Shown here one piece after another: positions 32,480 through 44,674 of a stretch of 64,000 nucleotides of DNA; position 1 is the first letter of the stretch, and the number at the start of each line of letters is the position of its first letter. Source of the DNA: Vandiemenella viatica (taxonomy: Eukaryota > Arthropoda > Insecta > Orthoptera > Morabidae); NCBI GenBank assembly GCA_031002005.1, contig CM061921.1, positions 148,895,283-148,959,282 on the forward strand, written 5' to 3'. The notes beneath the pieces are model-generated. The model was not told the DNA's origin and searched no databases. It was given only the letters and a program-made list of their open reading frames with translations. The translations under genes and the position numbers were made by a program.

Positions 32480-33860
32480 ATGAGCAGTGATTCATCTTGG
32501 AAAAAAAATTGCACCTAGGTAAAATAGTGTAAACTACGAGAAGAAGTTTATAAATTCGTGGTTAAAAGTTGACAGATTCACTGGCTGCTTAAAGTAAAGC
32601 GCGAAGCGTGAGATATATTTCCTCTGTTTGGCGTTTAATTTGATCAAAAATGTTACACACACCAACATCTACGACAAAAAGGCAATTCAGAACACATCAA
32701 CAATTGTTAAGTTGCAACAACAACCGAAACTAAAATCGAAGCTAATGTCAAAATCCAAACTACACGATCCAAAAGTTATAGCCGAAACGATGAAACTAAC
32801 CAACGTTATTGCTGATCGCAACCTATCTTTTAATATCGCACCTCATTTAAGTAAATTAATTTGTGATTCGTGTCCGGATTCAAAAATTGCAGAAGAATTA
32901 TCGATGAGTAAGACAAAAGCTAGAATGATTATAGTAAATGGAACCGGACAGATACCGGAAGAAAATCTAGTAGAGATGCTACAAAACGGTCACTTTTCAA
33001 TACTTGTTGACGAAAGAAACATTAAATCTACAATCAAACATTGGCGCTTATCTTAGGAATGGTAAACTAAAATTTCCACTTTGAAGATTGATTTCTAAGT
33101 TTAATACCAATCTTAGATGGTACAGCAACTGTATTAAATAAAAAATTATCGAATATATTATCGTGAAAGGCATACCTATCAAATGAAATATGCTTGTCCT
33201 TGCCTAGATAGTTTCAATGTTATGTTCGTGGGTAATCATTTACTGGTAACTTTGTTAAAAAAAATTACATACGTCATCTTTCCACTGTTACGTGCATTTG
33301 TCATTCTTTATCCCTATGCGCATCAATCGCATTCAAAAATTGTCAGGAGACGTTGTGAATTTCTGAAGAGAAGTATTTAACAGAACAATACATTCTCCAA
33401 AACGTATTGGAGATGTTAATACATATTAAGCTTTCACAAATTACAAGTCGCACAAATTACTTCACCCTAGCCCAACAAGATGGTTGTCACTCTTTGAGGT
33501 ATTAACCAGACTCCTGGAATAATTACCCTCTACTAACTTATATTTCCAAGCTGGAGATCTGGTTTATCGTTTACTTTCGGTTCAAGCAATTCTCACCAAG
33601 TCTCTCGAAACGACGACAGAATTGTATCTGGAGTTTTTTCAGTTTTCATTGCGTACATTTACCTAGTTCGATAAAGAAATGCAGTCTGGAGCATAAGATT
33701 ATATTTACTATGCGTCTACTTACTGACGGCTTCTGCAACTATTTTTGTGTGCTTTGTACCATCGGGATATTTACACCACACCGAAACAGAAAAACTTGAA
33801 AGAAGAAATATTACAGATACAAAAGAAGCAAAAGCCAAAAATGATGAAAACCAAAAATTA
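32480..33860 (+). pseudogene. hAT transposase relic (H module), best copy
   Basis: The relic starts with ATGAGCAGTGATTCATCTTG. The longest frame (32,628-33,056) contains LSKLICDSCPDSKIAEELSM, TKARMIIVNGTGQIPEENLV and FSILVDER. That last piece surrounds the first catalytic Asp of ZBED/ZMYM-like hAT transposases. Further on, HKLLHPSPTRWLSLFEVLTR (about 33,450-33,510) is a classic hAT segment. Degraded zinc-finger (BED) codons precede (near 32,590-32,630). Stops and frame changes are many, so no protein is made. A complete family member would be roughly 550-650 residues. Confidence 0.85.
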
Positions 33861-35468
33861 TTTTACTTTGATTTTTAAATAATTGTATACTTAATTTCTT
33901 AAATAAAAGTTACAAATCTAACAATACTGTAATGTCCTATAGAGCACGTCGGCTCGCTGGCGCGGAGGTATGCTGCCCGACACTGTGTGTATCTGAGGGC
34001 CAGTCGATGATAGAAGGCAGACGCCTGTCCCCAGAGACATGTTTGGTTTGGCGCAGGGGCGCGGGACACAGACCGCCCTCTCTTCTCGCGATATTTTTGT
34101 TTTTTCTGGAGGGCTTGCCGTATGTGGTACAGTGTGTGGGACAGCCAGAGGATGGAGGGGATGGCATCTACTCCTCGGAAGTGTTTCTTTTGCTATGTTC
34201 TATGTCGTCGGGAGAAGGAGAACGTTGCTGGACGCCCGAGAGCAAGGTTGTGGGCAGTGGCTGCTGCTACAAGTGAGACGGAGGTAGCTGTGTGTATCAG
34301 CCGGTCGCGCTGGTCAAACCCTGGCCCGCCGACGCCGCCGACGCCGCCGCCGACCAGTGTCCCTGCCGGGTAATGTGTACCGCCTGCTGATATAGAGACA
34401 TTCTGCAACATCTCAAAACCCTGGAAACTGCCCTGAGTGACTCATGCCAGAATTAAAGAGCTATTAGCCTGGGTGCCTATCATATGTTTGCCATACATTT
34501 GTGATCTTGAGATGACAACAATTTTGTCTTAATGAATAAATTCATTTTCTTTTACTGTGAACCCATTTCTTTTGTGTGATCCCCTGAGAATTGTCATGTG
34601 AAGAGCCCATTATAAATATTATTGAATTAAAATAAATTAACTTTGCTACTTTTGCAAGCTGGCACCATACAAGGTATTTCCAGTCTAAACTAATACCGCG
34701 GCCAACGAGATATTACAATACACAATAAATTTATATATGTGTTTTTATTCCATGAACAATGTACAGAGAGTACATTTAACGTTTTGAAATAATAATTTTA
34801 CTGGTCTCTTCTGCTTTATTATGGTTAAATCGCTGTTTTTCAGTCTCGCAGGTTTTCCGACACTGATTTCCGCTTTCCTACTAAGCAGCCGAATCAACAA
34901 AACATGGAAGGGGAATGACACTGCGATTCAAATTGTCACCTCATTGATGTAAACAGAAGAAGGTACCTGGAAATGAAAGAGATGTCTACACTAACGATGG
35001 CACAATTACCTGGCGTACATGAATCCATGCAACTGACAGAACTGCTGTACTTTCTGTGTCTGAGAGGTCATCTTAAGTGATGAATACTAACTGTCCAGCA
35101 GGGTAAAGAAAAGTAGGGAATGTAAAATGACTCTAAGTGTTGTTAACAAATGAATATAAAATCCTCTAGGTCCAGTATAACTAAGATACATCCCCCGGTT
35201 TAAATATCGTCAGCAATATGTCTCTTATATATGGGGTTGTAAAACATTAGAAGGATTATTTACTCTGAAAATCGGAAACATAATCCAATATAACAGTGAG
35301 GACAAGGTAGGGCGTTGCGTTGTTGCTTCAACCAGTTTCAATCGAATGAGGGCCGACATTATCCACACTATCGGACAGGTGACGTATTGGTCAAGTGCAG
35401 ACCGACGGTATCTCAATCCTGAAATGCTCAAATCATAATTTCAATAATACACTTTAGATTATAAAAAA
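33861..35468 (+). repeat. E module (long form) with inserted solo LTR
   Basis: After the H relic the 3' region TTAAATAAAAGTTACAAATC continues at 34,718 beyond the solo LTR, with TTTATTCCATGAACAATGTA (34,745) and the long E segment shared with 20,580-20,840. It stops at the assembly gap. Confidence 0.75.
33928..34717. mobile_element. solo LTR (790 bp)
   Basis: Starts TGTAATGTCC and ends GAGATATTACA, giving a perfect 6-bp inverted terminus, and is flanked by ATAC on both sides (33,924-33,927 and 34,718-34,721). The sister E regions (37,930, 53,680) lack it. It is GC-rich in its first half, with GCCGCCGACGCC repeats at 34,327-34,353, and has an AATAAA at about 34,533. There is no gag or pol, so it is most likely the product of recombination between two LTRs. 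Open frames inside are accidental. Confidence 0.85.
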
Positions 35469-36468
35469 NNNNNNNNNNNNNNNNNNNNNNNNNNNNNNNN
35501 NNNNNNNNNNNNNNNNNNNNNNNNNNNNNNNNNNNNNNNNNNNNNNNNNNNNNNNNNNNNNNNNNNNNNNNNNNNNNNNNNNNNNNNNNNNNNNNNNNNN
35601 NNNNNNNNNNNNNNNNNNNNNNNNNNNNNNNNNNNNNNNNNNNNNNNNNNNNNNNNNNNNNNNNNNNNNNNNNNNNNNNNNNNNNNNNNNNNNNNNNNNN
35701 NNNNNNNNNNNNNNNNNNNNNNNNNNNNNNNNNNNNNNNNNNNNNNNNNNNNNNNNNNNNNNNNNNNNNNNNNNNNNNNNNNNNNNNNNNNNNNNNNNNN
35801 NNNNNNNNNNNNNNNNNNNNNNNNNNNNNNNNNNNNNNNNNNNNNNNNNNNNNNNNNNNNNNNNNNNNNNNNNNNNNNNNNNNNNNNNNNNNNNNNNNNN
35901 NNNNNNNNNNNNNNNNNNNNNNNNNNNNNNNNNNNNNNNNNNNNNNNNNNNNNNNNNNNNNNNNNNNNNNNNNNNNNNNNNNNNNNNNNNNNNNNNNNNN
36001 NNNNNNNNNNNNNNNNNNNNNNNNNNNNNNNNNNNNNNNNNNNNNNNNNNNNNNNNNNNNNNNNNNNNNNNNNNNNNNNNNNNNNNNNNNNNNNNNNNNN
36101 NNNNNNNNNNNNNNNNNNNNNNNNNNNNNNNNNNNNNNNNNNNNNNNNNNNNNNNNNNNNNNNNNNNNNNNNNNNNNNNNNNNNNNNNNNNNNNNNNNNN
36201 NNNNNNNNNNNNNNNNNNNNNNNNNNNNNNNNNNNNNNNNNNNNNNNNNNNNNNNNNNNNNNNNNNNNNNNNNNNNNNNNNNNNNNNNNNNNNNNNNNNN
36301 NNNNNNNNNNNNNNNNNNNNNNNNNNNNNNNNNNNNNNNNNNNNNNNNNNNNNNNNNNNNNNNNNNNNNNNNNNNNNNNNNNNNNNNNNNNNNNNNNNNN
36401 NNNNNNNNNNNNNNNNNNNNNNNNNNNNNNNNNNNNNNNNNNNNNNNNNNNNNNNNNNNNNNNNNNNN
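35469..36468. other. assembly gap of exactly 1000 N
   Basis: A round-numbered run of N is a scaffold placeholder of unknown true size. It sits between an E module and an R module, so at least the D, first R and T modules of a unit may be missing or collapsed here. A long open frame through the N run is meaningless. Confidence 0.99.
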
Positions 36469-36559
36469 ATCCCGCGAATTCCCGTTCATTAAGGATGATT
36501 TAGTCGTTTATTTATTTCAAACAAACGAAGAAGTACCTGTAATCGTGTCGTTTAAGTTT
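36469..36559 (+). repeat. R module, copy 6 (3' end only)
   Basis: Begins at the gap with CCCGCGAATTCCCGTTCATT and runs to the H relic. Confidence 0.75.
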
Positions 36560-37905
36560 TAATATCCAAAATATTATCTTTGATACAATTGCGACTAGGT
36601 AAAAAAAAGTGTAAAATACGAGCAGAAGTTTATAAATTCGTAGTTAAAAGATGACAGATTCACTGACTGCTTAAAGAAAAGCGCAAAACGTGAGACATAT
36701 TTGTTCTGTGTGGCGTGTAACTAGATCGAAAATGTTACATACACGAACTGCTACGACAGAATGCCTATTCAGAACACAGCAACAATTGTTAAGTTGCAGA
36801 AATAACTGAAACTAGTATCGAAGCTAACATCTAATTCCAAACTACAAGATCCAAACGTTATTTCCGAACCGATAAAACTAACCTGCTTTATTGTAGATCG
36901 TATCCTATCTTTTAATATCGTATATCAGTTGAGTTGAGTAAATTAATTTGTGAGTCTTGTCCGGCTTTAAAAATAGCAGAAGAATTATCGTTGAGTCTGA
37001 CAAAGCTAGAATGATGATAGTAAAAGTAACAGGAAAGACACCAGAAGAAAATCTTTTAGAGATGCTACAAAACGATTACTTTTCAATAATTGTTGACGAG
37101 AACAAAAATAAATTTATAATCAAATTATGGCGCTTAGAATAAGAATAGTAAACTCAAATCTTCATATTGAAGGTAGATTTCTAGGTTAATACCAATCTTA
37201 CATGCTACGGTAACAGCATTACACAAAAAATCGTCGAATATTTTATGGAGAAAGGCATACCTTACAAATCTAACATGCTTGTCTTTGCCTCTGTTGACGT
37301 GAATGTTATTTTCGTGGGTAATAATTTATTGGTCACTTAGTTAAAAAATGACATACTTCACCTTTCCATTTGTCATTCATTAACTATGCGCTTCATTACC
37401 ATTCAAGAATTAACAAGAGACGTTGAGAATTGTATTTAACCGAATATTTCAACCTTTAACAAATGTCAAGTTACACAAATCTCTTCAACCAAGCCGAACA
37501 AGTTAGTTGTCGCTCATTGAGATAGTAAACAAGCTTCTGGAATAATTACCCTCTACATCCCTATATTTCCAAGCATCATTTCAGGTTTATCGCTTACTTT
37601 CGGTTCAAGTAATTCTCATCAAGGCTCTCGAAACGACCACAGAATTGTATCTGGAGTTTTTACAGTTTTCTTTACCTATATTTAACAAGTTCAACAAAGA
37701 AATGCAGACTGGAGGACAAAATTATATTTACTATACGTCTATTTACTGACTGCTTACACAACTATTTTGGGGTGCTTTGTACAAACGGGCTATTTGTACC
37801 ACACCCAAACAAAAGGACTTGCAACAAGAAATATTTCAGATGCAAAAGAAGGAAAAGCCAAAAATGATGAAAACCAAAAGTATTTTAACTTTTTTTTAAA
37901 ATTTA
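36560..37905 (+). pseudogene. hAT transposase relic (H module), second direct copy
   Basis: Aligns along its length with the 32,480 copy. In broken frames LLEMLQNDYFSIIVDENKNK (near 37,047) again covers the first catalytic Asp region. The zinc-finger region and start codon are damaged. It ends in the lysine-rich tail codons around 37,830-37,880. Confidence 0.82.
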
Positions 37906-39354
37906 TATTTAATTTGTTAACTAACATTTACATATCTAACATTAGACAATAAATATATAAATATATTTGTATTTTCTTCACATGTTTTAATTCCATGAAC
38001 AATGTACAGAGAGTAGGACCAGAACAACTAACGTACATCCATCCGTGATAAATATGTCCCTGATATATGGATTGTTAAAAACATTACAAGGAAAATCTAC
38101 TTTGAAAATCCAATACATAAACGAAACTGTTCTGAGACAGCGAGAGCATCGTGGGGCGATGCGTTGTTGCTTCAACCAATTTCATTCGAATGAGCGCAAA
38201 CATTATGAAAAACTATCGGAGACGGTACGTTGCCCGACGGTGTCTAAATCCTGAATTGCTCAAATCGTAATTTCAATAATCCATTTTAGATTTAAAGATT
38301 GTTTCAACGCACCTGTAACATTTTTAACAGAGTTCTTTATATTTTTAACAGATTACATTTCTGATGGCTTGTGTGATCTACATCGAGTATTAGTCTTGTG
38401 TTATTTTTCTTTTGGCTATATACATAATCGACGTAGACCTCATTGGTCGCGGAATAGGATTGGGGGAATGGAATTCGGTCATATCCTTTAGATTTAATAA
38501 TTTAGGTAATCATGTGTCACGTATTGCACTCATTTTTCAATGAGATTCAGAGTGTACGTTTTTTCTTTCAACGGATATGTAGCATCAAAGATCCTAGAAA
38601 TAGTTTACTGATTTTAAACTAGTAAATAGCACAAGTATTACCAGAGGTTGTTTGAATTGTTCTCATTCTACTAAAGTGTGGAGATATTTAATACATATTT
38701 AATACATTAAAGATCTATAATAATGCTACCTCTAAATGAGGCCAAGTTAAAAAATGATAATAGTATAATCTTATACTTTACATATCACTGCAACTTGGAT
38801 AGGATAACGATCATGAATGCTTTTAACATTGCACGTGATTTTGGTAATAAAATTCCATCCAAACATTTACAAGGCACAAGATGTATGGCAGAAATGCCAG
38901 ATGAATCGCAGATAAGCAGCAGACATTTCTTGTATCAAAATAAGAAGTATAGTCACATTTTTCTCAAGCCTTCAGTCTGGTTTAGATAAAAATAGTGTCG
39001 TAGCTCTCTGCGGGAAAATTCACCAATCACACAGCTGCTAAACATTGTGGACTTAATGTTTGCTAGTTAGTATCGTGTTCTGGTGATCGGCAGTTCGAAA
39101 CTTGCGTTTCCCTAAATGTTGTAGTACCTGCTAAGATTAATTCAGGTATATAAGAAGGAGACATGTAATACAAAGTTTGCTGACGTATTGAAACTCACTA
39201 TTTGGGTGTAACGGCTAATGATCTCATTATAATTTTTGTAGTGGAAACTATTTAATTTAATTATGGCGATACGGCATTATATTAGATGCACGTAATTAGT
39301 CCACGGGCAAGCTGGCCAGTTTCAAATCATGTGTAGCCGGTAGCTGTAGGAGCA
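37906..39354 (+). repeat. E and D modules between two units
   Basis: E landmark TTTAATTCCATGAACAATGT (37,985), then AATCCTGAATTGCTCAAATC and GCACCTGTAACATTTTTAAC. D follows from TTTCTGATGGCTTGTGTGAT (38,350) with a SINE1 remnant (38,440-38,500), AATGCTACCTCTAAATGAGG (38,722) and CTCTCTGCGGGAAAATTCAC (39,003). It ends at the R start. No gene is seen. Confidence 0.75.
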
Positions 39355-39960
39355 AGCGTAACGGAAGAGACCCTTTCGCTCGCAGGTGTTAAGTCCAACT
39401 GGGTGATTTAAATCAATTCATAGAAAATTTGTGAATGGTTATTTTGAGTAAGCTGTTGCCGATTTCTTAGAACGATGCCTTGTATTTCATGAAGAATTTA
39501 TAAGCGGATGTAATGTTATTAGAAACCCATCTTAAACAAGATGACTATGTCTGCTACCGTAAACAACTCTACTGTTTTAATAGTAATTTTTTTCAATAAC
39601 TTCTCAGTTTTCTGTTTCATTCCCAATTTCCACTATATTTTATTTCTTCGCGCCATCTGCTACAACTTGATGACATTATTTGCCAACACTCTAGCGCTAA
39701 CACTTAGCTAGTGTCCAATATATGTAGCACAGAGTACCTAAATGGCAGTGGCAGTACCCCTGTAGGTTGCAGCAAGTCCAGGAAATCAGTCACTTCTATG
39801 TTTCAAGTAAACAAAAAGAAGATCGTGTAATTTTGAGGTTTAAATTATATTATCAAAACAGCTTCTTTGATACAGCGAGCAGTGATTCATCTTCTGAAGA
39901 AAAAAAAAAAAAACCTTCTAGGAAGGAAAGTGTAAAATACTAGCAGAAGATTCTTAATTC
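39355..39960 (+). repeat. R module, copy 7
   Basis: TTTCGCTCGCAGGTGTTAAG (39,371), GTGTCCAATATATGTAGCAC (39,712) and GCAGTGATTCATCTTCTGAA (39,881). It leads into T copy 4. Confidence 0.78.
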
Positions 39961-40268
39961 GTAGTTAAAAAATCACAGATTCAGTGGCTGAAATGAAATA
40001 TCTTGTAACAACCAGTAACGAAGCATACCGAATCATATTCCAGCGATTGACCACTTCTAATACTCCTCCCGTAGAGAAATGTACTGTTTTTGAAAAACAA
40101 TTAAGTAATTGTCGTTAGGCTACGATTTAGATAGAGACGTGAAGGAAATCGGGCATAGCTTCATCCAACCATACCATCATTCTCATAGAGTGATTTAGGG
40201 AAAATATAGAAAACTGTTATCTATATGGCACTTCCTACTGAATGCAAATCTGAAACGTTACTGCACAC

Positions 40269-40646
40269 CAGGGCTGCCAGATTGTATAATTGGATACAAA
40301 ACTTGTATAATTTGGTTTCCTCTTGTATCCTGTTTGTATAACAGATTGCCTTGTATAATTGGATACAAAAATGAGCACTTAAAAGTAAAGTACATTCCAG
40401 CACCTTTTTGAAAGTGTTTGCCCTTTGTTTCATTGAGTTGGCAACCCTTCCTGCATATCTATTTCCTTTTTGTTATTCAAAATTTATCAATGTATACATT
40501 GTTTACTTTTCGTGGACTTTTTTTGCTCCCAGCACTTTCACTCACGTATGTAATCAATGGATGACCCCTTTGTATAATTGGGTTTCATTCTGTATAATTT
40601 CAAAGAGACAGCGGTATAATATAAGTTGGCTGTACTGGCAGCGCTG
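40269..40646. mobile_element. hAT-type MITE (378 bp)
   Basis: Ends CAGGGCTGCCAG and CTGGCAGCGCTG form an inverted pair with one mismatch. The 8-bp TSD CTGCACAC is perfect (40,261-40,268 and 40,647-40,654). The sister T copies read straight through the site. Inside, TTGTATAATTGG-type motifs occur at about 40,284, 40,350 and 40,569, which may be subterminal transposase-binding repeats. Confidence 0.92.
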
Positions 40647-41312
40647 CTGCACACCCACCAGTCTCGCTACGTAGTTTATAATCAAAGATTTAACTACAGA
40701 GGTAAAACTGAAGGTAATGCAAACTGATTTCTTTCGTATTTCATTTAATTTTATCATAGGAAACGGATACAACAAAGATGATATGGTCTTAAATACTCAA
40801 AGAAAGACAACGAAACAAAATCAAGCCAGTAATATAGGCGAGATAATTTTTGAGAAACTTTGGTGGAAGGTGAACAATACTAATAATGATGTCGTTGATA
40901 CACTATAAAGTATTTTACAACTTCCAATAATAATTGAGAACGAATAAAAGTAATGAGCTGAGTTGTTTTGGTAAAATTTAAACTCTTGTAAGGAGATTAT
41001 AAATCATATGTTAGTAGGCAAAACAGTTCCTCCTGAAGCCGAACGTTGTAATGAAACAATTCCCTTACTTTATGATACAATAGTCCTTAAATGATCTTGT
41101 TCGGCTTCGCTATCAAGTAGTCTTGTTATGCCTCGCTAGTCATTCAGCAACATTTCAAGGCAATACTACGCAATGTAAACTATTTTCAAGTGTCGACATT
41201 ATTTTTCGCCAGTTCATAGAGAGCAAGGTTCGCCAAACAGCGGCTCCCGAGCCGCATGTGGCCCTTTTTAAAAATATTTTTATACATCTTTCCCGAAAAC
41301 AGTAGTAGTAAT

Positions 41313-41575
41313 ACCGAGCGTGGTGGTGTAACGACTAGCGTTCTGGCCTCACATTCGGGAGGATGGCAGTTCGAATCCCCGTCAGGGTATCCAGATTTGG
41401 GTTTTCCATGGTTTCCTAAATCACTTCAGGCAAATGCCGGGATGCTTCCTTCAAAAGACCATGGCCGAATTCCTTCCAATTCCTTGCCCCCCCCCCCCCA
41501 ATCCTTTCCCGTCTCTAAAGACCTCGCTGTTAGAGAGACGTTAAGCAGATAAAAAATAATAATAATAATAATGAC
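41313..41575 (+). repeat. SINE1 copy, full length, young
   Basis: Head ACCGAGCGTGGTGGTGTAAC, B box AGTTCGAATCCC, core, C-run, tail CTAAAGACCTCGCTGTTAGA and an (AAT)n end. The insertion splits GTAGTAGTAATA of T; the uninterrupted site is at 50,797-50,820. The match of flanking AAT-rich sequence on both sides suggests a TSD in the AAT run. Confidence 0.92.
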
Positions 41576-41679
41576 GGAGAGATGTAAATACCAGGTAGGC
41601 TAGCAAATTCTATTGCCAACCTATACTGATAATAACAAGGAATTAAATAAAGTATCACAGTAGCCATCTATTGATGCTA

Positions 41680-41998
41680 GGTAAGATAAAGGTTACGGGG
41701 TTCATGCAGCTCCTGCAACTTCGGGTTGGATTCGCGGAGGAAAGGCTCCGCATACCCGTTACAACCATTGGCACAAAAAATGTATGTGACTGGGTCAGCG
41801 CCATGCTCCGGACGTCTTTACTTTCCCGCGCAGTTTCCTCCACGGTACTCATTGGATTGCAGGCTGAATAGGCCAGAGGAGCCGTTCCAAACGTACAGCA
41901 CACGAAAGATCCTCAGCTTCGTCGGGGATCGAACCCCGCTCGTCCGGTTCGCAGTCAGACTCTCTACCGCCTGAGCTACGCGCCCACCTGGAGCTTGG
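41680..41998 (-). repeat. SINE4 (tRNA-headed), fossil in T copy 4
   Basis: Minus-strand head with A box TAGCTCAGGCGG and B-box complement GGGGATCGAACCCC (41,926-41,939), body CAGCCTGCAATCCAATGAGT. This is the best-preserved SINE4. Confidence 0.85.
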
Positions 41999-42892
41999 TC
42001 GCACCAGTTATTTTGTTTGTCTTGATTATTATCGTGTCGTGATTTCAAAATATTTGTATCTCTAGTATTGTATCATCATTACGTTCATTTGGTGTTCTGT
42101 TTTTCTTTTCGTATTTAATTCTTTAAGCAATTTTTTGGCCTTAATGTAGATAGCTTCTACGGCAAAATTACAAAAAATAGCAAATTAGCATCGTAATTTC
42201 AAAAGTTAATGGATCGAGTCTTTGGCGTTCATTGCAAACTCAAATGGTCTTCCTTAATGTCTTATTTGGAAAGAACAATTTGCAAATAATAAGAAGTCAA
42301 AAGTACAAAGGTCCTTTAAAATTAAGAATGACTCATTTCCCAGCCAATATCCCGTTGGTGAGCTTTAAGGCTTTGGGACAGGCTATATTAGTCTTCTCCA
42401 TTCAGTTGCCAACCTCTCCTTCACGTTGTGCATCCCGTTTACAAGGACGAGGCTCTGGTGACAGAACGATTCCATGTTAAAGGAGTCCCTCGTTGTTTGC
42501 CAATGGCCTTCCAAAATAAGACGGAACAGGGGGGAGGGGACCAGGGCACCCTGTGCCCTTGGGGTTGGAATCTGCACCTAATTGTGGATGAATCAGAAAT
42601 AAACAATGGCATGGGGGTGCAGAAGGCAACGTGAAACCACTGCATTAAAGAGCCAAATGGTAGGTAAGAGGTTCAGTGATTGGAATGAGTACAAAGAGAC
42701 TGATGAATAATTTTTAAAAAAACGCTGTAATTTGTAGAGGGCATAAGTAGGTGGGTGCAGGAAAGGGGAAAAATGGGTGCGTAAGGAAATTGCCACGGGA
42801 GCGTGCTTTCTTCCTAATTACATTAAATTAAATAACAATAATCAAACTGTCTCTGTGTAGACAGTACTCTACGCCAGAGCTTCAAAAAAGAG

Positions 42893-43413
42893 ATTGCTTC
42901 GCTCGCAATTGTTACAACCCATGTGAGATTTAAATTGATTCCTAGCGGATATGTTATTCATTATTTTGAGTAACTTTTTCCCGATTTCTTAGAACGATGC
43001 CTTGTACTTTTTGAAAAATTTATAAATGGACGTTATTAGAAATTATTTTAAACAAGTTGACTATTTTCACTATTGTTTCCAACGTTACTGTTTTAACAGT
43101 TGGTTTAACGTTTCTTCAATGGCATCCATGTTTTCTTTTTCATATTGAATTTGAACTATTGTTTCCTTATCGCCATCTGTTACACTATGCAAATATTGTT
43201 TGATAACACTCTAGCTCTAAAACATTTCTAGTGTCCAATATCGGTAGCACACAGTACCTAAATGGCTGTGACAGCACCTTTGTAGGTTGCAGCAACTCCC
43301 GTATTTTCCCCGTTCATTGATGAAGATTTAGACTGTTCCTTAGTTCAACCAAGCGAAGAAGTACGTGTAATCGTGTCATTTAAATTTTAATATCCAAACA
43401 GTATCTTTCATAA
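42893..43413 (+). repeat. R module, copy 8
   Basis: CTTCGCTCGCAATTGTTACA (42,898), GTGTCCAATATCGGTAGCAC (43,233) and CTTTCATAAAATGAGC. It leads to a truncated H relic. Confidence 0.78.
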
Positions 43414-43625
43414 AATGAGCAGTGATTCAACTTCTGAAAAAAATTCCGCCTAGGTAAAAAGTGTAAACTACGAGCAGAAGTTTATAAATCCGTAGTTAAA
43501 AGATGTCTGATTCACTGGCTGGTTAAAGAAAAGCTCAAAGTGTGAAACATATTTCTTCTGTTTGGCGTGTAGGTTGATCGAAAATGTTCCACACACGAAC
43601 TTCTATGACAGAAAGCCTCAATAGA
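43414..43625 (+). pseudogene. hAT transposase relic (H module), 5' piece only
   Basis: Starts ATGAGCAGTGATTCAACTTC and shows the degraded BED-finger region, then breaks off after GACAGAAAGCCTC. The next 3.5 kb is unrelated to the unit. Confidence 0.78.
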
Positions 43626-44674
43626 ACACATCGACATCGACACCTTTGATCAGTAACATTGAGCTCCATGATGCAAATATGTGTGTGTGTGTTATCCTTT
43701 TCACACCCTCATGATGGTAACGTGATGAGTGTGTTGGGGGGTTCCGCAGGTTTTTCTGGAGACTGTCAAGACAGCAGAAACATACTCTTTCTTTCTTTTG
43801 TGCCCATATGGCACACCTTTCTGTAACCAACCTCAGCTTTTCGTTGTTTGTGCTCTCTGTTAATCACCTGGACTATAATGATGATGTTATGCAAGTTTTT
43901 TTCCGATTTTTTTATTTATGTCTACCAAAACAGAAAATTTGTACAGATTTCAACCTTCATGGATGGGAATTAAGTATACATTTCGTGTAATTACTATGTG
44001 GAGCATTGACTTCATTCATGGAGGAAATTTACATGTTTTACCAATTTTTTTGCTGTATTTTATCAGTTTCGTGATTTTTTAAAAATCTGTTTTGTATATT
44101 TTCACAATTTTGTAATGAAATTTATGGAATGTGGCACATTACAATTCCGTCTTAAGACTGGTATTAAGATGAAGGAATATGACGCCACATGAAGTGAAAA
44201 GTAACTTGATAAAGGACTTTTTAATGGAAGGTGGGTGAAAATAAAACAAAGTGAATCATGTACAAGGTGATTTTTTATTTATACTTTTCACATGGATGTA
44301 GTATCAGAAACATCATATCCAGGATCATAATTCTTATTGACTATGTTATTAACATCATTCAATACTAGTAAATTTTTATATGCAATTATTTCATGTCTAA
44401 GTATAGTCCAATGATGCCACTTGAGTCACATAAACATTATTAATATGCACATTTAGCAATTTTTGAACCTTAGCCATACGATAGTTACATAGCACTTTAT
44501 TTGCTAAGATTCTCACAAACTCCTCCTAATATCTTGAAACATGGTGCCACCACGTCTTCCTGATGGTCAAGGCGCCAGTCACTGCAGACTGCACGTTGAT
44601 GAGATTTTGCCATGTCGATTCTCTGAAGAACACGCAGCTTGCAGGATAGGAATTGCGATAAACACATACCGTTT

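Larger units (their letters stand above)
40003..42917 (+). repeat. T module, copy 4 (with two later insertions)
   Basis: Starts TTGTAACAACCAGTAACGAA and ends TTGTTACAA at 42,909-42,917. A hAT MITE (40,269-40,646) and a SINE1 (41,313-41,575) are inserted; without them it is about 2.3 kb like copy 1. The fossil SINE4 (41,680-41,998) and the conserved block (about 42,355-42,660) are present. Confidence 0.8.

Noticed and set aside
32628..33056. A host ZBED/ZMYM-like gene
   Set aside because: The similarity is real, but the frame is broken, the region is repeated with stops in every unit, and nothing suggests domestication.
33932..34373. CpG-island-like host promoter and overlapping open frames
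   Set aside because: The GC-rich block is inside a solo LTR with terminal repeats and a TSD.
35428..36489. A 353-codon open frame
   Set aside because: Almost all of it is the N gap.
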